In this document: in pieces, positions 11,601 through 21,075 of the stretch
Layout of the letters: the number at the start of each line of letters is the position of its first letter
Position numbering within the stretch: position 1 is the stretch's first letter
Assembly (NCBI GenBank): GCA_001724265.1
Contig: MEDY01000068.1
Coordinates: 1 to 64,000, forward strand
Origin: Rhizaria sp. SCN 62-66
Taxonomy: Eukaryota > Rhizaria, unplaced
Direction: 5' to 3'
DNA: 64,000 nucleotides
The notes under the pieces: generated by a model
What the model saw: only the letters and a program-made list of their open reading frames with translations
Told to the model about the DNA's origin: nothing
The model's database searches: none
Position numbers and translations under genes: made by a program

Positions 11601-11709
11601 CGGTGCTAGCACAGCAGATAGCAAGAGCGAGCATGAGCAGCTGAAGCAGGAGCACCGGCCGCGGCTGCGCGGCAGACGTCACGCTCTGCGGTCCGCCGAG
11701 ACCGCGCAT
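8489..11709 (-). CDS. UDP-glycosyltransferase (GT1), membrane-anchored, poly-Cys tail
   Basis: Exons on the minus strand: 11709-11429, 11155-10466, 10293-9277 and 9050-8489 (donors GTAAGT, GTAAGC, GTACGA; all three introns phase 2), 849 residues. An upstream in-frame ATG at 11769 would add 20 residues; 11709 is preferred because it puts the signal peptide (LLLQLLMLALAICCASTASA) near the N-terminus. The N-terminal domain opens with FHSIPLPGHINPLLAQA, the acceptor-side motif with its catalytic His. The C-terminal domain has VVFISMGTLA, WVSSQLGVL, then SHCGINSASETALAAGG and CIPMFGDQLDMAQRV, the UGT sugar-donor signature with HCGxNS and GDQ. The last exon supplies a transmembrane helix (VLLIWGVIFFVLYRVV) and a short Cys-rich tail. 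The family moves a sugar from a UDP-sugar to lipophilic acceptors, usually in the ER lumen. Asn-rich insertions break up the domains. Acceptor and sugar are unknown. Confidence 0.85.
8573..8610 (-). repeat. GCA/TGC triplet tract encoding poly-Cys
   Basis: A near-pure triplet run is read in the Cys frame (TGC), giving nine consecutive Cys directly after the UGT transmembrane helix. The same triplet elsewhere in the window is read as Gln or Ala. Confidence 0.85.
8861..8876 (-). repeat. GTAAGTACCCCC-type coding element, UGT copy 2
   Basis: On the sense (minus) strand TGTAAGTACCCCCTTA encodes V-S-T-P-L followed by Asp. It lies in the linker before the UGT membrane anchor. See findings. Confidence 0.55.
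10203..10217 (-). repeat. GTAAGTACCCCC-type coding element, UGT copy 1
   Basis: On the sense (minus) strand CTAAGTACCCCCTTA encodes L-S-T-P-L and is followed by Asp. With the flanking base the ends pair as CTAAG/CTTAG. It sits in the disordered insertion before the UDP-sugar-binding domain. Confidence 0.55.
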
Positions 11710-12177
11710 TCTACAGCCATACAACAAGTGCACGGGGTGAACAAATGAGATATAAGTTTGAACTGGCAATTAAACATGTATCATCTGGGTCTTGATGTGT
11801 GTGACGGATTATGGAGTGCGATAGAGACATGAAGTTTATCGCAGTCGTCGCCCCAGTCTGATCGAACTCGGACTAAAAGGATTACTTCGCCCGAGTGCCA
11901 ACGTTTTTCTCCAACGTCTCTCATGGTTAGTCTGCCGGGTGCTGATTCAAAATACCCCTACTCGCGACGATTATGCGTTCTTGTCACATCGTTGTTACGT
12001 GATATTACACGCATATTCGATCTGTCTGCCATGTCTTCTTGCATATTTTCACTTTAAAATCCCCTCAATCCCCGCGCAACTTCCCCAACTATCCCCCTCT
12101 TCCCCGTCCCCAGCCCCCCCTACCCGACCCAACCAGCCCTCCGTCCGCGCGCTCTCAGCTGCCTCCCCGCCCCCCGC
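11710..12177. promoter_or_regulatory. divergent promoter region, UGT (-) and IFT56 (+)
   Basis: The 468 bp between two divergent start codons must hold both promoters and 5' UTRs. It contains the second copy of the hairpin element (11866-11896) and a C-rich stretch (about 12060-12175) just before the IFT56 start. No TATA box can be assigned with confidence. Confidence 0.5.
11866..11896. promoter_or_regulatory. hairpin element, copy 2 (upstream of IFT56)
   Basis: ACTCGG (11866-11871) and CCGAGT (11891-11896) are perfectly complementary. The shared core GACTAAAAGGATTACT (11871-11886) begins at the last stem base and runs through the loop, as at 2189-2204. It lies about 300 bp upstream of the IFT56 start codon. 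The stems differ in sequence between copies while keeping pairing. Confidence 0.4.
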
Positions 12178-14915
12178 ATGAACACCTTTGCGGCGCCTAA
12201 GACGCGCCGTCCCTCTGCGGGCCCCGTCCGCGCCTCCCCGGCCCTCTCGGGCCCCGCGGCCGCCGCGGCCGTCGCCGGCATGCGCGAAGCCCCCGTTTTG
12301 CCGACCCTCGAGGAGCTGATTCAGAAGCAGGACTTCACCGGCGCAGTCACTCTGCTCCAGTTCCAGCAGCAGGCGGGCGAGGGCGGCCCGCTTGCCGCGC
12401 ACTGGCTTGCCTACGCGTGCTTTCACCTCGGTGACTACAAGCGCGCGCTTGACACCTACCGCAAGCTGCTCCAGGTCCGTCTCATGCCTCCTCATATATC
12501 TCTACAATGCAACGCACATCGCGCCTTCTGCGAAATTTTTTGCTTACATCGCAATGTTTTTTGTTGTTTTATACTATATTCTTTAAATGTACATTCGTAA
12601 ATGTCTATATACCCAAGATATCTCTGTTTGTGTCGTCAGAAACCAACTCATGACCGTTTTTTATTTTCTTGTTGCTCTTTGCTCACTTTGCTTCTGCCTC
12701 TGCTGCCCCGCCCGCGCAGGACGACATCGACAACAGCGACTACCAGCTCTACTCGGCGTGCTGCCTGTACTACCTGGGCCAGTACCCTGAGGCCGTGGCC
12801 GCCGCCCGGAAGTGCACCTCGGGCGGCCCTTCGCGCTCCCGCCTCCGCAATCGCGTGTTGATGCACTGCGCGCACAAGCTCAACAACACGGCGCTGCTCG
12901 ACGAAAGCCAGGCCGCTGTGGCCGGGGCCGCGGCGCAGAACTCGGCGCACGACGCGCTTGCCATTGCGGCCCTCCAGTTTATGCGCTGTCAGTACCAGGA
13001 GGCGTCGGACGAGTACCAGCGCATCCTCAAGGAGAACATGTACGTCAACTACTCCGAAGTATACACCTCAACAATATTGAACACATGGAGTGCTTGATTT
13101 GATATAGAAATATGTATTGGTGTATTTGTGCTATATTCTCACATTTTGTATGTTTCGCAACGTTGTACAATTTATCACAGGGATTGCGACGCTGTCAATA
13201 TGTACATCGCCCTGTGCTTGTACAAGCTCGACCACTTCCGTATTTCCCTCGACTTCGTGTCCAAGTACCTCTCCAAGTTCCCTGACTCGGCCTCCGCGCT
13301 CAACCTCCGCGCGTGCAACCACTTCCGCGTCTTCGACGGACCTCGCGCCGACGCCGACTTGCAGCTGCTCGCCGATAAGCTCCAGTCGTCGGCGCACGCG
13401 TTCGGCCGCGAGCTTGTCGAGCACAACCTCGTCGTCTTCCGCGGCGGTCAGGACGCGGTCAAGGTGCTGCCCCCGCTGCTGGATGTCGTGCCTGAGGCGC
13501 GCTTCAACCTCACCGTACGTTAACCCACTAATAACGATGATTTGAAGCCATATATGACGTGCGATAACAAAATAACATGATGTAGTGTAGTATATTTCCA
13601 ACTCTATGTTATGTTAAAATAATTGGTTTGTTTTGAGTTTATATATGCCTTCAAAACTTTAATGTGAATATGAGTGAACTTCGCAACGCAACGAAACCTC
13701 ATGGTTGTTATTCTACGTCACGATGCTTTCTTGCTTAGGTGCACCACCTCAAGGCGGGCGAGCTCGAGGACGCGTTGGCGCTGGTGAAGAACATGCAGCC
13801 GACCACTCCCCAGGAGTTTGTCATTAAGGCTGTCGCCTACGCTGCCATCGGCGTTGCCACTGACGTACGTCCACACGCTACAAACCAAAACAAAAAAACG
13901 TGGTCGCTCATCACATATATCTTCTTCTGCCAAACTGAATTTCAACATCAACATTTATATAACAATCAATCATCTTATATTAATTTATTTTCACGTTCAT
14001 AAGTTAATATATATCTCGCCATTTTTTTGTGTTTTTGTTAACTTTCCCTCACCAGTCTGCCGAGTTCATCAAGGAGGCCCGCGATCTCTTCACCGCCGTA
14101 GGTTCATCCGACAGCGAACGCGACACCATTCCCGGTCGCAAATGCATGGCACAGTACTACTTCTTCGAGAAACGGTGGGACGACGTGCTGATCTACCTCA
14201 ACTCCATCGCCGAGTACTGCCACACGGACCCTGCGTTTAACTACGACCTGGGCATCGCTCTGGCAGGGAACGGCGAATGGGAAGAGGCCGCCAAGCGGCT
14301 TGCTTTAGTGCAGGAGGGAGACCCGGAGGCGTCGAGCTTCACGTTCCAGGCCTGGCTGGCGCGCGCGCATATCAATAGAGGCGCGCCCGAGGAGGCTTGG
14401 AAGCTCTACCTCAAGCTCGTACGTGTCGCTTTATATCGATATATCACAACAAAGAACGATGTATTCATTTTCAAAATATTAAAACTAGTTAGTATCATGC
14501 TGTAAAAGACATCAATATGTCGTTTTATCGCTAAATACGAACATATATTTCGCTTTTAACGCTCTCTAACGCATTTCTTCGCCGCTTTATGAAACTCGCA
14601 CAGGAGACGCAGGCGAGCGTGGACATGCTGCTGCTGATCGCGACCGACTGCTACCGCGCAGGTCACTTCTACCACGCCTTCAAAGCCTACTCCACCCTGC
14701 ACCGCCTCGACGCCGCGGCCGAGTATTGGGAAGGCAAGCTGGGCGCCGCGGCGGGCACTTTGCAGCTCGTGCTTGCCAACCAGCTGCCCAAGACGGTGAT
14801 GCGTGAGATCGTGTCGGACCTGCGCGCGACGGCGCCGCCAGGAGACTCGGAGACGCACCACGTCGTGCAGACCATGCAGCGCTGGGCCCAGGCCAACGGG
14901 GTCAAGTTTGACTGA
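12178..14915 (+). CDS. IFT56: intraflagellar transport protein IFT56 (TTC26/DYF-13)
   Basis: Six exons (12178-12474, 12720-13039, 13181-13514, 13739-13864, 14056-14418, 14604-14915) give 583 residues; human TTC26 has about 554. After an Ala/Pro-rich leader comes LEELIQKQDFTGAVTLLQFQ, then HLGDYKRALDTY, the first TPR pair. Further matches in order: SRLRNRVLMHCAHKLNN, MRCQYQEASDEYQRIL, NMYIALCLYKLDHF, SALNLRACNHFR, VEHNLVVFRGGQDAVKVLPP, EARFNLTV, PTTPQEFVIKA, DTIPGRKCMAQYYFF, DDVLIYLN, and YWEGKLGA near the end. IFT56 is a TPR subunit of IFT-B, which carries cargo along the axoneme and is needed for a subset of motility proteins. Donors are GTACGT except GTCCGT after exon 1. The gene strongly implies a flagellate stage. 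It shares a divergent promoter with the UGT gene. Confidence 0.95.
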
Positions 14916-15561
14916 GCGATGAGTTTGAGTATTCTTGTTTTCTAACGCGAGAAAGGGGGGTATTGTTCTTTTTGAAATTTGGGGCCATATGTGTTTTTTA
15001 TACGATATAAAAATGCGATTTTTCGAAATACAATGGTTTTTTTTTGTATAAATTTGTGTTTATAATTTCATTTTTGCAGAATCTATAGTTTGCTAACTTT
15101 GCAGATTCATTTCTGGCGATCGTTTTTTCGATCGGCTGAAAATAATCAGACAGTTACTTGTGTTCTGGGCATCTTTAAAAAGTGTTCATAGCTGGTTTAT
15201 ATACATGTAATGTGAGCAGAAAGAATCTAGCTAGCTCAGATTTATTAAAAAATCAAACATACGAGCTTTTCACGTGCCTATTGTCACCTATTATCCAGTC
15301 GAGCGACAAAATTGTCGCACGTCCATTGTAGCCAACCATGAACACATTTTGGTCAAAAAGAGGTAAATGCACAATCAACACAGCAACACCAATACATAAA
15401 GTAACATTTGCACTTTAAATACCAATGTATTCCTTCATTAATCACTCGAAACAAAAAAAGTCACCTTTCCACGACGAGACGAATTTTTTTGTAAAGTAGT
15501 TCCTTTTCTCTTACTCAAAAGAAGCAGAAGCCATCGTGTTCTTGCGCGCGCACACGCTTAC
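14916..15561. other. convergent intergenic region, IFT56 and IDH
   Basis: AT-rich DNA with T runs, between two gene 3' ends. No RNA or protein gene is recognised. Confidence 0.5.
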
Positions 15562-17375
15562 TTACGCGGAGGCGAGCTTCTTCTCGAGCGTGGCGGCGAT
15601 CGAGTCGAGGAACTCGAAGGTCTCCTGCCAGTGCTCATCCTTCATCTTGGAGCCGTGCACGCAGAGCGCGAGGTCCTTGGTCATGATGCCGCTCTCGATC
15701 GTCTCGAGGCAGGCCGCCTCGAGCGCGGCGCAGAACTTGGCGAGCGCGGCGTTGTCGTCGAGCTTGGCGCGGTGCGCGAGGCCACGGGTCCAGGCGAAGA
15801 TGGATGCGATGGGGTTGGTCGAGGTGCGCTGGCCCTTCTGGTAGGCACGGAAGTGGCGGGTCACGGTGCCGTGGGCGGCCTCGGCCTCGACCGTCTTGCC
15901 GTCGGGGCAGACGAGTACGGAGGTCATCAGGCCGAGAGAGCCGTAGCCCTAGAGGAAGCGTTCGATAAGCGCAAGTGTAGAAAAAAGAAATGGAAAAGAA
16001 AGTGAGAAAAGAAGTAGAAGAGAGAGAGAGAGAGAGAGAGGATATGAACACGTTTCGAGATGAAATGAGATAGGATATCAACAGTGCTCTTGTGCTAACC
16101 AAATATCTCTTGACATACCTGAGCGACGGAGTCGGACTGGACGTCACCGTCATAGTTCTTGCAGGCCCAGCAGAAGCCACCCTCGGACTTCATGGCGAAA
16201 GCAACCATGTCGTCGATGAGGCGGTGCTCATACCAGATGTTGGCGGCCTCGAACTGGGCCTTGTACTCCTTCTCGTACACCTCCTCGAAGATGTCCTTGA
16301 AGCTAAAGAGATAGAAGACGCAGCAAACGTGTAACAGAGGGAGATAAGAAAAATGAGTTGACAGAAAACACATAGCGTTAATAGTTTTCACTCAAAAGCT
16401 TTTGAGTGAATTTAACCGATGATCCGGTGACATATTTAATCACTACTTAAATACAATAATAACGTATTATTATACTTGAGCGTCATTAAGTGATTCAATT
16501 GTTTGATTTAGATGTGGTTAATAGTAACGTACCGGCCGTCGTAGGCCTTGAGGATGGTGTTCTTGGTGGACATGTAGAGGGGCACACCACGCGCAAGCGC
16601 GTAAACCATCGACGAGCGGGCAAAGTCGTAGATGCTGGCGTCGACGTTGAACATCCCCATGGCGACGCCGGGGGACGTGAAGTCGTAGACGGTGTTGCGG
16701 ACGGGAGCGGAGCCGTCGGCAGGGGTGAAGACGAGCTCGAGCTTGCCAGCACCAGGGATGAGGGTGTTCTGGCACTTGTACTGGTCGCCAAAGGCGTGGC
16801 GGCCGATGATGATGGGCTTGTTCCACGTGGTGACGAGACGGGGGATGTTGGAGACGATGATGGGCTCACGGAAGATGGTGCCACCGAGGACGTTGCGGAT
16901 GGTGCCGTTGGGGGAGAGCCACATCTTCTTGAGGTTGAACTCCTTAACGCGGGCCTCGTCGGGGGTGATGGTCGCGCACTTGATGCCGACGTTGTACTTC
17001 TTGATCGCCTCAGCAGCCTCAAGAGTGACCTACAGAGGAGGAGCAAGACAGAGCAGAGTGGTTATGTCAAGGGTGAGCGAGTGGTTTTAGCCGAGGTGTA
17101 GATTGAGAAGGTGTGGGACTGAGGATATAAAACTAAAGCATTATAGACAAAAGCATGTGTTGAACATGAGTATACGTTGATTTTGTTTGAAGTTCATAAT
17201 GTACCTTGTCGTCAGTGGCATCACGGTTCTCCATGCCGAGGTCGTAGTACTTGATGTCGAGGTCAAGGTACGGGAGGATGAGCTTGTCCTTGATGGACTT
17301 CCAGATGATGCGAGTCATCTCATCACCGTCGAGGTCAACGACGGGGTTGGCAACCTTGATCTTAGCGAAAGACAT
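15562..17375 (-). CDS. IDH1: NADP-dependent isocitrate dehydrogenase
   Basis: Exons 17375-17205, 17029-16533, 16302-16119 and 15948-15562 (donors GTACAT, GTACGT, GTATGT; phases 0, 2, 0) encode 412 residues; animal IDH1 has 414. The enzyme oxidises isocitrate to 2-oxoglutarate with NADP. The fold is collinear with eukaryotic homodimeric [60 protein letters not shown] (substrate Ser/Asn/Arg residues), [52 protein letters not shown] and [20 protein letters not shown] (metal-binding Asp), and [11 protein letters not shown] followed by [15 protein letters not shown]. The start at 17375 gives a short N-terminus like cytosolic IDH1, without an obvious mitochondrial presequence. The C-terminus, KKLASA, is not a peroxisomal SKL-type signal. 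A cytosolic form is likely. Confidence 0.97.
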
Positions 17376-18149
17376 ACAGTGCTGTGATTTGTCGACAAAG
17401 CATAGGCAGGGGACAGTCAGAGGAGATGACGATGCGAATGGCGAGAAACAGCGGAGAGAAGTGTGCAAAGGAGGATCAAGACGCAGACGAAAAAAAAAGA
17501 GGATGAGAAGATAAGAGATGTACAGCTAGCTCTTGAGATACATTGAAGTTCACGTGTTGTTGGCATGCTTGCGGTGCAAGGTTGAACCGGAGGTCAAGGT
17601 CGACGCGACCGACGAGCACCATGCACATTTCACGCCCAATACCCCACTCGCCAGTCTGCGTGTTGTCAGCGTATGTAACAAAAAGAAAAGAGTCTACATG
17701 ACGTGAAGTACGCGACTAGCTCACTAAATCCCCCTATACTCCGCGTCGTCACTCCACAGTATCATTCGGCGCAAAACTCCATCAATCGACGAGAAGGGGC
17801 GATCGTGGTCGTCGAGCGCAGCAGCTGAGTGAGTTCGCAAAAATTGTGTGTGTGGTGGCTTGCTTGCTTATGCACTGTTTTTTTCTCGTCCAATCAGGTG
17901 GGCCCCTCAATTTTTGCATTGACCCGGCGTGCTTTTCAAAACTGATGATATCGCTGCATTTACGACCGCTCAGCAATGCACGGTTGAGCACAGATGAATT
18001 TCATTTTTATATCAAGCTGTACTTAAATTCACGCAACAGTTTCGGCCATTTATACGGCAGGATATCTCGTTTCAAAATTCCACCCTTGACCTCATCGAGT
18101 CGCATCCTCTCTTATCATATGCTTTGCCCAACAGCCTTCCCCTCTCCCG
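17376..18149. promoter_or_regulatory. divergent region, IDH (-) and small membrane protein (+)
   Basis: This holds promoters of both divergent genes. A GC-richer patch at about 17565-17725 has a minus-strand frame, open for some 80 codons and without a good start, whose residues look moderately protein-like. It could be a coding remnant but is not supported well enough to call. Confidence 0.45.
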
Positions 18150-19062
18150 ATGTCCAGCCGTGTTGATGCTAACGAGAACCGCGCTCGCTCTTCCCGCGAT
18201 ACTGCGGCCGAGCTCAAGCACGTGACTTCCACCTCTGCTTCCCAGGTACGTTGCAAAGACTTCTTTACCTTCTGGCGTTCAACAAGCGTCTTGATCGCAT
18301 CTGACACTGGTAGACGAGCATAACAGACTCACTTCAACTTGAAACTTTGCACGCGCACAGAAAGTCATGCGTTTTATTATTATTTCTGTTCATTTCACGT
18401 TCTAGCGTCATTAACATGAGATATTCCCCTTCCAATAGTTTGCCCCTGCGCTCGAAACGCCGCTCACCCTCCTCACCCCATTCAAACCACTTTTCTTGCT
18501 TTTATCTTTTCATCTGTGACTTTTCTGTCTATAACAGTGGGCCAAGTGGATGGGTATCACTGCTGCCACCTCCGTTGTCGGCGATTTCTCCCTCAAGAAG
18601 ACCTGTACGTCCCCTCAGTCCCCATCTTCAACAAATGACGCCATTTAACCTTCCTCCTGACTCATTAGATCGCCATTCTAACCTTGATTGACCCTCTTTT
18701 GAGACTCACGTCGCCATTGTCGCAAGGTTTATCCAAATGACATTCCACATTTCTCACTTAATCCCGCTTTTCCCACTCTCTTGCACTCTTGTCCGCTTTT
18801 CTCGCTCGCTTTCTCTCGCTTCTCCACAACAACAGGGCCTGCGTACAGCCGCCTGGCGCCCGCCCGCCGCTTCTTCATCTGGTCCCTCTTCTGCCTGAGC
18901 GTGTCCCAGTTTAACCTCGAGGACCAGGAGGTTGAGATGATGCGCGATCATAACACCAAGTTCCGCGAGGAGGCTCTCCTGGCCGAACAGGAGTCGCAGC
19001 GCAAGTTCGTTGAGGAGCTCAAGAAGCGCGAGGCCGCCGCCGCCGCGAACGCCAACAAGTAA
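18150..19062 (+). CDS. small membrane protein with C-terminal coiled coil, family unknown
   Basis: Three exons, 18150-18245, 18538-18604 and 18836-19062 (donors GTACGT; phases 0 and 1), give 129 residues. All three splices use GT...CAG and keep frame. Residues 1-32 are polar (RARSSRDTAAELKHV). Exon 2 encodes WAKWMGITAATSVVGDFSLK, then KTWPAYSRLAPARR. A hydrophobic FFIWSLFCLSVSQF (about 70-83) could span or dip into a membrane. The rest, NLEDQEVEMMRDHNTKFREE to EELKKREAAAAANANK, is a charged helix likely to form a coiled coil. The start ATG is the first in frame after the pyrimidine-rich leader. I do not recognise the family; small accessory subunits of organelle membrane complexes have this shape, but that is only a suggestion. 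Confidence 0.72.
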
Positions 19063-21075
19063 GCGACTCGACTGACCGATCGCTCCGCTCAGCGCTCAGC
19101 GCTCCCTTGATTTCCCTTTCCGTGTCTGTTTCGTTCGTTTCGTTTTTTTTGTCGTATCGAAGCTAGGTGAGGACGTGGAGGTACAGTGAAGTTTTTTAGT
19201 AACGTGTTGTTTAGTCGAGTTTAACTTTTGTGTGTAGTTTGTTTTGCACTGTTATGATGATGTTGGAGTTTCGTTGACGTTTTGAGTACTAAGATATGCT
19301 ACAATTAGTACTTGTTTGCTCTCTGTTGATAAAGTTACATTTATTAACAAAATCACACAAGTCTAGCGAACGCATGGTATAAATCCCAAAACTGTTCTGA
19401 AACAAGCTCACAATAACTGCGAACAACAACAAAACGACGACAAACAGCCAAAAGCGACAACAATAACAGCAACGGCGACATCAAGAGATGTAACGTAATA
19501 CTTACGAAGCTACACGTTGCTGTTATTTGTATCGTATCAGTGATTGCTCTTTGTTTGCACTAAATCACTTCCACGCCGCACTTACAATTGATTGCGATAC
19601 TGTATCACCAAAACAGATTGGCAATGTCCCGAGATCATTTTAAAAGAGCACGCAAGTTCGCACAAAAAACACAATAATAGTCCTTTATTTAAGTTGAGAG
19701 AGACAAAGCAGCAAGCAGACGTCGTTTCGTTGTAACTCACAAACTAACCCCCACATTCATTCAATCATAATACATAACAACCAAACAAAGTTGTAACATC
19801 TCAGTCCTTATATTCATGCCATATCACGATCCTTCATTTTGAGTCACCAGTCGCTGTTTCTGCAGCAGTGGTTGCGTCGCGCGTGCGGCGACAAATAGCA
19901 TCGCCACAGCTACTGCATCGAAGTCTTTAGTTAAAACACAAATCCAGAAGGCAGAGATGTGAGAGACAAAGGAAACAACGAGACGAGCAATCTAAGTAAG
20001 AGGAAGTCCACGAACAGTGATTGAAACTGTCAATAAGATGCAGGATTGATTGACGTATGTCGACCTCACCTGACCTTTAGAGCCAGTTTGGTTTCTTTGC
20101 TGCTCACGGTCACTCGTCACTTGAAGGCACAGTCTCACTGTCTTCACTTCCCCACGGGTACAGACAGAGAGGCGACTACATATGCCGCCAAGGTGAGTCG
20201 CTGACACACAAATAAGCATTCAGTGAGAGCCATCAATGAGCGGAAATACAAACAGCGAACGTTTCATCGACTATTGAATCATCGTGTGAGGGCGGATTGA
20301 TATGAAAATACAGATTCTATTAGGGTTATACTAATAATACTATGAATACACTAGCTTTCTATAGTACATTGTGATTTAATATACAACCAATCAATCACGT
20401 TATCGGTTGATTACTTCCTTCATCCCGCAAGCAAACACTCAACAGAAGACGACAATAAAACGCAATGAGGCAGCGAAAAGACAAGCATTGAACACAGTTA
20501 CAGCTTTCACAGCCACAATATTGGAGCTCGGTATTAACACTGACGGTTACATTGCGCGTCTTTAAGATAAGAGTTTGTTGTGATAAAGGGAGAGAGGAGG
20601 TACTTATTAACACACACGATAACTCAACTGTTGTTGATACTTCTCAGAGACACACTATTTGGAAGAAACAAACTCATTTGAACAACAAAGTGGAACTATT
20701 ACAATGAGGAATTATTTTAACTTTGCCATAAACAGAACAGAGTTAATGAAAACAGTAACAAATCGCAACAAAACTAAAGCTATGAAAAACGAAACAAAAG
20801 AGAAAAAACACGAAAAAGAAAGACTAGATCGGTTTGTCTTGACTCAGATGGATAACAACAATACAGTGCAAATATTTGACAGCTGTAACACCCAAAGCAT
20901 TCGTCGATATAGAGGAGACACCGTCATCGCTGAATAGCAGAGCAGGGCGCGACATCACCACAGATCACAGACACTTTTGTTACTTAAAAAAGATGTAATA
21001 CACTGCAAATCCTACTTGAACATCAACATCGACATCTACAACTACAAACTACAGCACCAGTGGCGGTGGAGCAGC
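19063..21075. other. 2-kb intergenic region, nothing recognised
   Basis: This lies between the small membrane protein (+) and the 3' end of surface protein A (-). It is AT-rich throughout, with a short GC-richer patch at 19846-19920 and CAA/ACA-rich low-complexity DNA around 19390-19480. No coding exon, tRNA or other RNA gene can be supported. It is the longest gene-poor stretch in the window, so a non-coding transcript cannot be excluded. Confidence 0.5.

Noticed and set aside
11710-11769. Upstream ATG of the UGT gene as the true start
   Set aside because: It would add 20 residues ahead of the signal peptide. The downstream ATG at 11709 gives a more normal leader, though the choice is not certain.
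11866-11896. tRNA or snRNA gene around the hairpin elements
   Set aside because: A TTCGATC string nearby on the minus strand suggested a tRNA T-loop, but the flanking 5-base stem does not pair and no A box or acceptor stem fits. No resemblance to U1, U2, U4, U5 or U6 cores held up.
16018-16041. (GA)n run
   Set aside because: A plain microsatellite inside an IDH intron, with no sign of function.
17565-17725. Minus-strand frame upstream of IDH with residues such as TGEWGIGREMCMVLVGRV
   Set aside because: Short, lacks a clear start and a second exon, and does not splice convincingly into IDH. Could be a remnant, but evidence is too thin.
20659-20937. 92-residue + strand frame in the 19-21 kb gap
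   Set aside because: AT-rich, Lys/Asn/Thr-heavy translation with no codon bias like real exons here, and no recognisable features.
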